This document shows, piece by piece, positions 7,586-16,022 of a stretch of 64,000 nt of DNA. This stretch comes from Verrucomicrobium sp. BvORR034 (GTDB lineage Bacteria; Verrucomicrobiota; Verrucomicrobiia; Verrucomicrobiales; Verrucomicrobiaceae). The notes beneath the pieces are model-generated. The model worked only from the letters and a program-made list of their open reading frames with translations, ran no database searches and was not told where the DNA came from. The stretch covers positions 62,001 through 126,000 of the forward strand of contig NZ_BATQ01000056.1 of the NCBI RefSeq assembly GCF_000739635.1. Reading direction: 5' to 3'. A program made the translations under genes and the position numbers. Every line of letters starts with the position of its first letter. Position 1 is the first letter of the stretch.

Positions 7586-9340
7586 ATGAATCCTTCCGAC
7601 TCCGAGCACCAGTCTTCCTCTGATCCCCTTCCCGTGCTGCCGCCCACCACGGGCAGCGCCTCCGTGCCGTTGGTACAGATTCAATCTTTGGACCCCACGG
7701 CCCCTACAGGGTCCCAGCCGGTGCAGATCCCTCAGTACGAACAGGCGGCTCCTGCGTACCAGCATGACGTTCCCCAGCAGATCCACCAATTCGAGGCGCC
7801 GCACTTTCATGCGCCGATCGCCCCTCCGGTAAAGAAGAACATCTTCGCCCAGTATTGGCGCAAGGCGGGCGGCGGATCCTTCATGATCAGTCTGCTCATC
7901 CATGCCGGATTGCTCATCGGAGCCTACTTCCTGGTGGAGACGATCGTCACGGAGAACAAAGTGGATTTCCTTCCCGGCGGTGGCAGCAAGCAGGGGGCTG
8001 AGGCCAACCAGCAGCTGGCGCAGACCGTGCAGAACAAGAAGCGCAGCTCCCTGAACAAGAGCACCCCCATGAAAAAGGTGGTGAGCACGAGCGCCAACGC
8101 TGCGATCGCGCTCAATGACGTGCCGATGGAATCCATCGACATGCCGGAGATGGGCAGTCTGATGGGCGGTTCCATGGGCAGCGGCGGATTTGGTTCCGGT
8201 GGTGCCGGTGGCGGATTTGGCAAGGGCATCGGCATGGGCGGCCAACAGGGCTTCGTGAGCCTGCCTCCGACGTTGAAAAGCCGTTGCAGCACGGCCGAGC
8301 GTCTCCAGAAGCTCAAGGAGAGCGGTGGGGTGGCCGAGTGTGAAAAGGCGGTCAGCACCGCCTTGGAATATCTCAAGAGCAAGCAGAAGGCTGACGGATC
8401 CTGGGGCACCCAGTATAAGGGCGCGATGACGGGTTTCGCCCTTCTCGCTTACTTGGGCCGCTGTGAGACTCCTGACTCCCCGTTCTACGGTGAGAACGTC
8501 ATGAAGGGCATCATGTTCTTGGTTGAGACCCAGAAGAAGAATCCGAACAAACTGTTCTCCCAGGCCACCTCCGGCAACGCACCAGTGTATGAGCACGGGA
8601 TCGCCACCTACGCTCTGGGTGAGATGTACACCCTGGCTCGTATGGGCAGTAAATCGCTGCCAGGCATGCGTGAGGCTTTCGAGTCGGGTGTGGGTGTGAT
8701 CATCGACAACCAGCAGAAGAGTGGCAGCTGGGTGTACGACACGGACAAAGGCACCTACTTGCAGGGCCGCGAGGACCTTTCCGTAACGGGCTGGCAGTAC
8801 CAGGCGCTCAAGGCGGCCAAGCTCACGAACTTGAAGATCAATGGGCTGCACAACGCCATCGACAACACCGTCAAGTACCTTGAGAACAAGCAGACCAAGG
8901 ATGGCGGCATTGGTGGCACCAACCGTGAAACCAGCTACAACCAGTGGGAGTTGACAGGGGCCGGTGCGCTGGGCCTGCAGACGCTGGCCAATGGCCGGAA
9001 AACAGAGATCAAGAAGGCCATCGCCTTTGCCCACGAACTCTTCAAGAAAGAGCCTCCGGCTTGGGATCACGCCAACCTCTACTCCTGGTACTATTACCAG
9101 CAGGCTTTCTTCCAGTACGGTGGGGAAGAATGGAACTACTGGAACGCAGCCGTGCTGAAGGAGATCCTCAAAAACCAGCAGCCTGACGGAAGCTGGAAGT
9201 CGCCCACCAATTTCCACAATGCCAGTGCAGGCGGGGACAACATCTATCCCACCTCCCTCTGCATCCTGATGCTGGAAGTATACTATCGCTACCTCAAGGT
9301 GGCGGATCGCGAGAGCACTTCGATCTTCGACCGGAAGTGA
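7586..9340 (+). CDS. TonB-like transmembrane protein with alpha/alpha-toroid domain, copy 2
   Basis: A 584-residue paralogue of the preceding gene with the same layout: Pro/Gln-rich N-terminus, one membrane helix (about 98-120) with S102-x3-H106, glycine-rich linker, and toroid repeats at 250-570. From the N-terminal arm to the start of the toroid it is almost identical to copy 1 at DNA level. The toroid has diverged and is shortened near residue 500 (the N-S-Q-L-L stretch of copy 1 is missing). The C-terminus V-A-D-R-E-S-x-S-x-F-D-R-K is shared. It starts 190 bp after copy 1 and ends in a strong terminator. Probably an alternative effector for the same motor with altered ligand specificity (inference). 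Confidence 0.75.
   Translation: MNPSDSEHQSSSDPLPVLPPTTGSASVPLVQIQSLDPTAPTGSQPVQIPQYEQAAPAYQHDVPQQIHQFEAPHFHAPIAPPVKKNIFAQYWRKAGGGSFMISLLIHAGLLIGAYFLVETIVTENKVDFLPGGGSKQGAEANQQLAQTVQNKKRSSLNKSTPMKKVVSTSANAAIALNDVPMESIDMPEMGSLMGGSMGSGGFGSGGAGGGFGKGIGMGGQQGFVSLPPTLKSRCSTAERLQKLKESGGVAECEKAVSTALEYLKSKQKADGSWGTQYKGAMTGFALLAYLGRCETPDSPFYGENVMKGIMFLVETQKKNPNKLFSQATSGNAPVYEHGIATYALGEMYTLARMGSKSLPGMREAFESGVGVIIDNQQKSGSWVYDTDKGTYLQGREDLSVTGWQYQALKAAKLTNLKINGLHNAIDNTVKYLENKQTKDGGIGGTNRETSYNQWELTGAGALGLQTLANGRKTEIKKAIAFAHELFKKEPPAWDHANLYSWYYYQQAFFQYGGEEWNYWNAAVLKEILKNQQPDGSWKSPTNFHNASAGGDNIYPTSLCILMLEVYYRYLKVADRESTSIFDRK
7651..8383 (+). repeat. Long direct repeat, copy B (5' half of toroid gene 2)
   Basis: Partner of the repeat at 5709-6441. 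Sharp loss of identity at both ends suggests gene conversion or a recent partial duplication rather than slow uniform divergence. Confidence 0.9.
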
Positions 9341-9360
9341 TTTCGAACTACTGAAATGGA

Positions 9361-9394
9361 AAAGGGGCTTCACGAACTGTGAAGCCCTTTTTTT
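9361..9394. terminator. Intrinsic terminator between convergent genes
   Basis: A 9-bp stem GGGCTTCAC / GTGAAGCCC with loop GAACT and a 7-T run on the plus strand. The flanking AAAA on the 5' side allows function on the minus strand too, which suits its place between the plus-strand toroid gene and the minus-strand ABC transporter. Confidence 0.9.
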
Positions 9395-9423
9395 GTGGGA
9401 GGCAGTGCGGGAAGTCGGCCTAC

Positions 9424-11193
9424 CTATTTCTCGGCCGGTTTCTTGGCGAGTTCAGCTGCACTCTTGATTTCCCACCTGCCCGACGGATCGAGATGCAACA
9501 TGTGGTCGTGGTGTCGGATGAGGGTGTTGCGATGGCCCACGCTGATGTACGCGATGCCGGATTTGCGCAGCAGTTCGTAGAGGTGCTCCTGGTTGTCCTC
9601 GTCTAGAGCGCTCGTGGCTTCATCCAGGAAGGCAAACTTCGGGCGGCGCAGGAAAAGGCGGGCAAATGCCACGCGCTGCTGCTCGCCGATGGAGAGCACA
9701 TTCGTCCAGTCCACTATCCGGTTCAGGTCGTTGTCCACGCGGGCGAAGATGTCCGAGAGATTGACCTTCTCCATCACCGCGCTGATTTCCTCATCACTCA
9801 GGCCCAATTGCGGATAGGGGTAGAGCAGTTGATCACGCAAGGTGCCTTGAATCATGTACGGCCTCTGCGGCAAGAACATGAGATCATTCAGGGCGGGGCG
9901 TTCCAGCGAGCCGGATCCACTGGACCAAAGACCCGCGATGGTTCGCAGCACCGAGCTCTTTCCTGTGCCGCTGTCACCCATGATGAGGAGACTCTGTTTT
10001 CGCTTGAGCACAAAGGAAAGATCCGTCACCAGATCCCTGTCGCCATTGGGGGTCCGCACGGTGACGTCTTCCAGCTTCACCAGGCGGCTGTCGTCTTCCA
10101 CTTCCAGTTGTGCCTCCTTCTCGATGCGTTCTTCCTCCGCATCGTGTTCATCAAGGTTTTCCCAGAGACCGGCAAGACGTTGCACGCCGGCCAGATAGGC
10201 GCTCAGAACTCCGAACTGGGTGACAATCAACGTGACTGCTGCCAGCACCTGGGCAAAGGCTCCAGATGCCTGGGTGATGACGCCAAACTCGACCTGCCCG
10301 CGAATGTACATAGGGGCCACAATGACCAACGGCAGAACAAGGGATGCGTAGTTGAAGGTGTTGGTGAAGAACCCCAGATTGCGATTCCAGAAGATGGTGT
10401 TCCGGGTGTTGACGACGACCCGTGCAAGTCGTTCGATCAGGTCCAGATGCTCCCGTTTTTCCCCGCGATAAAAGGCGATGGATTCGGCATTGTCTCTCAC
10501 CCGTACCAGGCCATAGCGCAGGTCGGCTTCCTTCTGATATTGCATGAAGCTCAGCCTGACCAGGGGCCGACCGATGAGGATGCTGGCCAAAGTGCCCACG
10601 GCTGCGTAGGCGAAGAGGATGGTGACCAGGGTGCCTGAGATCGTCCACAACACCCCGGTGAAGGCGATCAGCGTGACCAACGAATTCAGCAGAATGAGCA
10701 GAAAGCTCAGCGTGCTGACCGTGAAGTTGCGCACGTCTTCACTGATACGTTGGTCCGGGTTGTCCACGTTGGGGGAACTCCGGAGACGGTAGTACGCCCG
10801 ATTGTTGAAGTAGCGTTTGATCAGGTGCTGGGTGAGCCACTCCCGCCAGAGCAGGGCGAGCCGCTCCTCGGTCCATCGGTAGTAGGTGCCTATCGGCACC
10901 GCGAGGGCAAAGGTGGCAAGATACCACCCGAGACTGCGCCAGTAAGCTACGCCATCCTTGCGGGCGATGTCGTTCATGAAGTCCCTGCCGGCATAGCTCA
11001 TCAGCACCTGGACGCCGCCAACGGCCAGCGAGAGAGTGAGTAGGACGGCCAGGAAACCCCTGGCTTTGCGCCGGCTTTTGGACCCGAAGAATGCCTTGGT
11101 GATGATCCAGAACTGCCGGAGCGTCCTTCCCAGCGGGGGCTTGGTCTGGGAATTTTCTTCAGCGCCGGAACCTTTGTCATTGGGAGTCCCCAT
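9424..11193 (-). CDS. ABC transporter with fused permease and ATPase (YddA/ABC_membrane_2 type)
   Basis: A 589-residue half-transporter. The N-terminal membrane domain (about residues 25-340) looks like the SbmA/BacA or ABCD group (ABC_membrane_2) rather than the usual exporter fold, with R-Y-Y-R-W-T-E-E-R-L near residue 106 as a family-like feature. The ATPase domain shows Walker A G-D-S-G-T-G-K-S at 406-413, signature L-S-I-G-E-Q-Q at 500-506, Walker B F-A-F-L-D-E at 520-525 and H-loop S-V-G-H-R. Known relatives (YddA, Rv1819c/BacA-like) move vitamins, peptides or acyl-CoA, but the substrate cannot be told here. It would act as a homodimer in the inner membrane. Monocistronic by context. 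Confidence 0.85.
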   Translation of the reverse strand: MGTPNDKGSGAEENSQTKPPLGRTLRQFWIITKAFFGSKSRRKARGFLAVLLTLSLAVGGVQVLMSYAGRDFMNDIARKDGVAYWRSLGWYLATFALAVPIGTYYRWTEERLALLWREWLTQHLIKRYFNNRAYYRLRSSPNVDNPDQRISEDVRNFTVSTLSFLLILLNSLVTLIAFTGVLWTISGTLVTILFAYAAVGTLASILIGRPLVRLSFMQYQKEADLRYGLVRVRDNAESIAFYRGEKREHLDLIERLARVVVNTRNTIFWNRNLGFFTNTFNYASLVLPLVIVAPMYIRGQVEFGVITQASGAFAQVLAAVTLIVTQFGVLSAYLAGVQRLAGLWENLDEHDAEEERIEKEAQLEVEDDSRLVKLEDVTVRTPNGDRDLVTDLSFVLKRKQSLLIMGDSGTGKSSVLRTIAGLWSSGSGSLERPALNDLMFLPQRPYMIQGTLRDQLLYPYPQLGLSDEEISAVMEKVNLSDIFARVDNDLNRIVDWTNVLSIGEQQRVAFARLFLRRPKFAFLDEATSALDEDNQEHLYELLRKSGIAYISVGHRNTLIRHHDHMLHLDPSGRWEIKSAAELAKKPAEK

Positions 11194-11309
11194 GCCACCA
11201 AAACGGATTCGCCCCCCTCAGCGAGTGCAAAAGAGATGAGGAGGGCTCAATCAATCTTCACGATTGATTAAAAGCCTGGAATTCATGGCGTTAGCAGAAC
11301 GCGCCGGGG

Positions 11310-12218
11310 CTAGCTTTGCGTCAACCCGGAGCGCATGGCCTCAAGCGGGACGGGTTCTCCAAACCAATGCCCAAACGAGATGGCTCCCTGGTGAAGCAGA
11401 AGCCGGAGTCCGTCGCAGGTACGGGCACCGCTTGCTTTGGCGGCGCTGATGAACGGGGTGGGGGACGCAGCACGATAGACCATGTCGTACGCCAGGTGCG
11501 AAGGTTGAATGCGCTGGTAGTCGAAGAGCGGCCCGTCGCCGTCCTTCATGCCCACTGGGGTGGCGTTGACGATGAGATCCACGTCATCAAGAATCGAGGA
11601 AATTTCCTCATCGGACCAGGTGAGCGCGGTCACCTGGGTGGTGGCCGAGAGTTGCTGGCAGTTTTTCACGAGAGGTGCGAGCTTGGCCACGGTGCGATTG
11701 GCGAGGCGCAGGCTGGGGCAGCCCTCCAGCGCACTTTGAATGGCCACGGCCTGGCCAGCGCCACCACCTGCTCCAATGATGAGCACCCGGAGATCCTTCA
11801 CCGCTGCACCGAAGGCCTCCTCGACGGACCGGAGAAAGCCTGGCCCGTCGCTGTTGTAGCCGATCTTCTGACCGTCATGGAGATGGACGGTGTTCACCGC
11901 CCCCAACGCGACTGCCAGACCGTTGAGTTCATCCATGGCCTCCAGTGCCTCGAACTTGTGGGGGATCGTGCAGTTCACTCCCACGAAGCCGTGCAGAGCG
12001 AACAGGTCGAGCGCCTCCGCCACCGATCCAGGAGGAACATGCACACGTATGTATTGCGCATCAATACCCCGGGCCTTGAGGGCGGGATTGTGCATCTGCG
12101 GAGAGCGGGAGTGCGCGATGGGATCGCCAATGACAGCGAGCCGGGCAGGCGGGTCGATCTCAGCAGAAACGGAGGTCCAGTTTCGAAGGTCCTCCAGGGT
12201 GTAGCAGGCCTTGGACAT
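11310..12218 (-). CDS. aroE: Shikimate dehydrogenase
   Basis: Reduces 3-dehydroshikimate to shikimate with NADPH in the chorismate pathway (cytosol). Visible motifs: substrate-binding S-R-S at 37-39, catalytic lysine K88 in C-T-I-P-H-K, D124 in Y-N-S-D-G, the nucleotide-binding G-A-G-G-G-A-G at 149-155, and the N-A-T-P-V-G-M signature near residue 220. At 302 residues it is slightly longer than E. coli AroE because of about 25 extra N-terminal residues. The start at 12218 was preferred over 12290, which would run back into the upstream gene. It follows the lyase-like gene by 8 bp and probably shares its transcript. Confidence 0.92.
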   Translation of the reverse strand: MSKACYTLEDLRNWTSVSAEIDPPARLAVIGDPIAHSRSPQMHNPALKARGIDAQYIRVHVPPGSVAEALDLFALHGFVGVNCTIPHKFEALEAMDELNGLAVALGAVNTVHLHDGQKIGYNSDGPGFLRSVEEAFGAAVKDLRVLIIGAGGGAGQAVAIQSALEGCPSLRLANRTVAKLAPLVKNCQQLSATTQVTALTWSDEEISSILDDVDLIVNATPVGMKDGDGPLFDYQRIQPSHLAYDMVYRAASPTPFISAAKASGARTCDGLRLLLHQGAISFGHWFGEPVPLEAMRSGLTQS

Positions 12219-12226
12219 GTATCGGG

Positions 12227-13096
12227 TTATTTCTTGGAATCTGAAGTGGCAGGGCTGAGGCCAAGTTTGAATCCGCCAAACTCCGCCCAACAGGGCCGGG
12301 TGGGGGCCCAGGTTTCATCGCTGCCGCCGTGAAAGGTTTCAAAATAGAGGGAGTCCACGCCGAAACTGGCGTCGTCCCGCCATTGCAGATCCGACTGATC
12401 CACCATGAGGCGGGATGGGGTGGATGCCGTGGTGATCCAGACGCGCAGGGTGCCGTTGCGTTGGCCCGCTGTGTTCATACCCACCTGAATTCTCACCTGG
12501 ACGGGCGAGTCGGTGGGAAAACGGAAGTCGTCGGGGAAGTTGAACTGGTCTCCATAGTTCGTCGGCTGGTGCTTGTGGTACACGTAAGCCTGTCCCCGGC
12601 CATCCTTCCGCCACATGAGCCGGGCGGAGAAGCCGTTTTTGCCATTGGCCGGGCGACCTCCGCTCACGTTGTCTGGCCCTCCACACAAGCCGGGCAGCTT
12701 GCCGCCCTTCACCCAGTCAAAATCCGGGCTGAAGCGCAACATGTAGGTGAGCTCCGCGAACTCGCTTGCGCCAAAGGGGAATCTCCAGCCTGCGCCGCCT
12801 TTCTCCGGGCCGATCTGGCCCGGGGCATAGGAAACACGCAACCAGCGCTGGTGGTCGGCCTCCGTCAGGGCAACTCTGCCATCGCGGATGCCGCCTTCAA
12901 AGGCGCAACCGGGCCAGTCCTTTTTCCACTGGCCCAACGAGTAAGGCCCAGCGGGTCCGTTGAGGGGAATGAGCCGGGGAGCTTCTTCCGCAGCGTGTCC
13001 ATGCGGGCTGATGATCAGGTTCATGGCCAGCCCCATCCCCAGCGCCAAGGTGGGGATCACCCGACGATGGGGCAGGATGGTGTGGCGGAACAGCAT
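12227..13096 (-). CDS. Secreted polysaccharide lyase family 14-like protein
   Basis: A 289-residue protein with an N-terminal signal peptide (hydrophobic stretch at about 15-30, A-x-A-like end G-H-A-A near 36). The body resembles the beta-jelly-roll of PL14-like alginate or glucuronan lyases: F-D-W-V-K-G-G-K-L-P-G-L, then G-F-S-A-R-L-M-W-R and Y-V-Y-H-K-H, then R-I-Q-V-x-M-N-T. Enzymes of this type cleave uronic-acid polysaccharides by beta-elimination in the periplasm or outside. Here the exact polymer is unknown and a non-catalytic carbohydrate binder is possible. It lies between gltX and aroE on the same strand. Confidence 0.65.
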   Translation of the reverse strand: MLFRHTILPHRRVIPTLALGMGLAMNLIISPHGHAAEEAPRLIPLNGPAGPYSLGQWKKDWPGCAFEGGIRDGRVALTEADHQRWLRVSYAPGQIGPEKGGAGWRFPFGASEFAELTYMLRFSPDFDWVKGGKLPGLCGGPDNVSGGRPANGKNGFSARLMWRKDGRGQAYVYHKHQPTNYGDQFNFPDDFRFPTDSPVQVRIQVGMNTAGQRNGTLRVWITTASTPSRLMVDQSDLQWRDDASFGVDSLYFETFHGGSDETWAPTRPCWAEFGGFKLGLSPATSDSKK

Positions 13097-13112
13097 AGGG
13101 CTCCTTGAGGGA

Positions 13113-14429
13113 TCAAGCGAGAAGGGCGGCCGCGCGGCCGAGTCGGGCGAGAGCCCGCTCCTGGCCGAGCACGACCATCATCACCTTCACATCCGGACCC
13201 CGGGTTTGACCACTCAGGGAGAAGCGCAGCAGCGGCATGAGAGCCCCGGCTTTGACGCCTTCCGTGGTGGCGACTTTGGTCACGGCCTCCCCGAGACTGG
13301 CTTCAGTCCATTCGCTGGTGGCTTGGAGTCCGGTCTGAAGGGCGGCCAACAGTTTGGGGGCTTGGGCATTGGCCTTCAGCTTGGTCATCACTTCGTCTTC
13401 GAACGCGAAGTCTTCGGTAAAGAAGAAGTGGACCCAGGAGGGGAACTCGGAGGCCAGACTCACCTTTTCCTTCACGCTGTTCAAGGTGCGGGCGATGTAA
13501 GCCTCGTCGTTGCCTGGATTGATACCGGCTTTTTCCAGCCAGGGGCGGGCATAAGCCACGAGGGCGGCATCGTCCAGCAGGCGCAGATGCTGCTGGTTTA
13601 CCCAGGTGCACTTGGTCATGTCAAACCGGGCATTGCTGTGATGCACGTCGCTGATGTCGAAAAGTTCGACGGCTTGCTGCGAGGAGAAGGTTTCACCTTC
13701 AAGCTTGGGGGTCCAGCCCAGCAGGCACAGGTAGTTGAACACTGCCTGGGGAAGGAAACCGGCCTGCAGATAGCTGTCGATGCTGGCCCCTTCGTCCCGC
13801 TTGCTCATCTTCGAACCGCTCGGGTTGAGCAGGAGAGGAATATGGCCATAGACCGGAGCCTTCGCGCCAAAGGCGTTGAAGAGGTCGATGTGTTTCCAAG
13901 TGTTGGAGATGTGGTCTTCCCCGCGGATGACATGGGTCATGCCCATTTCGATGTCGTCCACCACATTGCAGAAGTGGAAGATGTAACTGCCGTCCGGGCG
14001 GCGCACGGTCATGTCGGGTTCTTCCGTGGGGGCGAAGCGAATGTCTCCGCAAACCATGTCCGGGATGGTGATGGCCTCACGGCTGAATTTGAAGCGGGCG
14101 GCTCCGTTCTCTTCAAAGTACACGCGACCGGCTTCTTCCAGTTTCTTGAAGTAGGCGTCGTAAATTCCCTGGCGCTGGCTCTGGAAGTACGGGCCGTAGT
14201 CCCCACCTTTCTGAGGGCCTTCATCCCAGTCGATGCCCAGCCAGCTCAGCCCTTCGAAAATGGCGTTCATGGCCGCCTCGGTGTTCCGCGCCTCGTCTGT
14301 GTCTTCAATGCGCAGAATGAAGGTGCCGCCGCTTTTCCGGGCGAGCAACCAGTTGAACAAGGCCGTGCGGGCGCCTCCAACGTGGAGGTAGCCAGTGGGT
14401 GAGGGGGCGAAGCGAACGCGAATGGACAT
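13113..14429 (-). CDS. gltX: Glutamate--tRNA ligase
   Basis: A class I aminoacyl-tRNA synthetase that charges tRNA-Glu. The HIGH-equivalent A-P-S-P-T-G-Y-L-H-V-G is at about residues 8-18, and K-M-S-K-R is at 207-211 (the R in place of the last S is common in GluRS). G-E-D-H-I-S-N-T near 170 and the Rossmann core are intact. At 438 residues it is shorter than E. coli GltX (471), so the anticodon-binding domain is compact; some bacteria with short GluRS also carry a second copy, which cannot be tested here. A 16-bp gap separates it from the lyase gene downstream. Confidence 0.95.
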   Translation of the reverse strand: MSIRVRFAPSPTGYLHVGGARTALFNWLLARKSGGTFILRIEDTDEARNTEAAMNAIFEGLSWLGIDWDEGPQKGGDYGPYFQSQRQGIYDAYFKKLEEAGRVYFEENGAARFKFSREAITIPDMVCGDIRFAPTEEPDMTVRRPDGSYIFHFCNVVDDIEMGMTHVIRGEDHISNTWKHIDLFNAFGAKAPVYGHIPLLLNPSGSKMSKRDEGASIDSYLQAGFLPQAVFNYLCLLGWTPKLEGETFSSQQAVELFDISDVHHSNARFDMTKCTWVNQQHLRLLDDAALVAYARPWLEKAGINPGNDEAYIARTLNSVKEKVSLASEFPSWVHFFFTEDFAFEDEVMTKLKANAQAPKLLAALQTGLQATSEWTEASLGEAVTKVATTEGVKAGALMPLLRFSLSGQTRGPDVKVMMVVLGQERALARLGRAAALLA

Positions 14430-14533
14430 CCAACGATGTAGAGGGGATTGACGGGCTTCTCAAGCGTCAATCCCCGTGGGCTCAACGAGGTTTGTCGCTT
14501 GAGGGGCTTGTATCCCACCGTATGGTCTCCGCC

Positions 14534-15988
14534 ATGAAGAAGAAGGTGCTCATCGCGGGATCGGCTTTCGTCGTCCTCCTCGCCGGACTCGGCGTGGGAG
14601 GGTACCAGTGGTTGTTGGGGCGGTTCGACAAGGACGCGGTCATTGCCCAGATGGAGGCCTCCTGGAGCTGTCGTGCCCAGCTCGATTCCACCCAGGTGAA
14701 GATCCTCTCCTCACCTGCGAGACTGGAATTGCACGGTCTGAAGCTGGCCCCCAAGGACGATCAGTCGGCCCTGCCCGCCTCGCAACGGCAGGCGCTCTCC
14801 CCTGAAAAAGTCCTCCTTTCCACGGAGCTCGCGGTGCTGGAGGTGGAGCTCAAAGACCTGGTGGATGGCAAGATCAATGTCAAAGAACTCCACATCGGTG
14901 GAGTGTCTGTGAAGACTGAGGTGGACGAGGACGGAAGAAGCAGCCTGCAGGCTCTCTTCAAGTCGCCGGGAGCGGTGGATGCTCCCAAGGCCCCTGCCAC
15001 GCCGACAGAGCAAGCCGTTACGGGCGATGCAGGAACAACGACGGCCAAGGGCGTGCAGGTCACGGAATTGAAAACCGAACCCGCCACCAAGCCAGAGGCG
15101 ACCACCAAGGAAGCGAAACCCAAGAGCGTCTTCCGGGCCAGTGACATGAAGGTGGCGGTGCGAGTGGACGAGGCCAGCCTGGAACGGGGGAGCGTGGAAA
15201 TCACCAATCAGAAGAATGCCTCGAAGATCCAGCTCAGCGACGTGAACCTGAAGCTCAAGGAGATCGATGTGAATGCGGCAGATCTGGCCGCGCACAATCA
15301 CTGCGGCTTTGAGCTTGCCGGAGGAATCCGCGTCGAGAACCTGGAGAAGAAACAGCAGGTGGCCGATATCAAGGTGAACTCCAAGGGCACGATGGAGCCC
15401 TTTGATGTGAGTACCGGGGAATGGATGCCGGACCTGAATCTGGAGGTGACACTGGCCAAGGGAAGTCTTCTCGGCGGCATGGATCTGGGCGACCAGTTGA
15501 AGAAGAAGGATCGCGAGAAGGTCGCTGAGTACGGGCTCAATCTGGAGGGCGTGCTGCTGGGCGGCGCACTCCTGGAAGACGCCTTCGTCAAGGTCCACCA
15601 GGTGCGGGGCAAGGTGATCATGAAGGGGGAGACCCGCCTCGTGTTTCCCCAGTATGAGATCATCCTCAATGATGGCAGTTGGGTGAATGCCTCGCAGGAC
15701 CTTCACAACGTGAAGGCCCGGCTGGTGCTCAATGCAGATCTCACCGCCAAAAAACTGGAGGAGGTGAAGAAGACCCTGTCAGAGAGATTCGGCAAGGACA
15801 TCACCGAGGCGCTGTTCCCCCTGGCCGTGGGAACGTTGATCGACTCTCAGAACCGCCTCTCCTTGCCCTTCAAGTCCAAAGGGAGCCTGGCAAAACCTGA
15901 CTTCGGTTTTGACAACATTTTTGGCGACCTGAAGGACATGGTGAAGGACTCGGCGGCCGGGTTCCTGAAGGGATTGCTCGAGAAGTAA
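14534..15988 (+). CDS. AsmA-like envelope protein
   Basis: A 484-residue protein anchored by one N-terminal membrane helix (about residues 5-24, after M-K-K-K). The rest is long, repetitive beta-strand-type sequence typical of AsmA/YhdP-like bridge proteins. A polar insert rich in Ala/Thr/Lys at about 145-205 links two halves. The C-terminal F-K-S-K-G-S-L-A-K-P segment matches the phrase usually seen at the end of AsmA-like modules. AsmA-like proteins move or organise phospholipids between the membranes. An alternative start 12 bp upstream (14522) is possible. It is divergent from gltX. Confidence 0.55.
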   Translation: MKKKVLIAGSAFVVLLAGLGVGGYQWLLGRFDKDAVIAQMEASWSCRAQLDSTQVKILSSPARLELHGLKLAPKDDQSALPASQRQALSPEKVLLSTELAVLEVELKDLVDGKINVKELHIGGVSVKTEVDEDGRSSLQALFKSPGAVDAPKAPATPTEQAVTGDAGTTTAKGVQVTELKTEPATKPEATTKEAKPKSVFRASDMKVAVRVDEASLERGSVEITNQKNASKIQLSDVNLKLKEIDVNAADLAAHNHCGFELAGGIRVENLEKKQQVADIKVNSKGTMEPFDVSTGEWMPDLNLEVTLAKGSLLGGMDLGDQLKKKDREKVAEYGLNLEGVLLGGALLEDAFVKVHQVRGKVIMKGETRLVFPQYEIILNDGSWVNASQDLHNVKARLVLNADLTAKKLEEVKKTLSERFGKDITEALFPLAVGTLIDSQNRLSLPFKSKGSLAKPDFGFDNIFGDLKDMVKDSAAGFLKGLLEK

Positions 15989-16022
15989 CCCATGCCGATT
16001 CCCAAGGCACTGGTCCGACGTT

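Noticed and set aside
12960-14402. Plus-strand open frame of 480 codons
   Set aside because: Antisense to gltX, which has all synthetase motifs.
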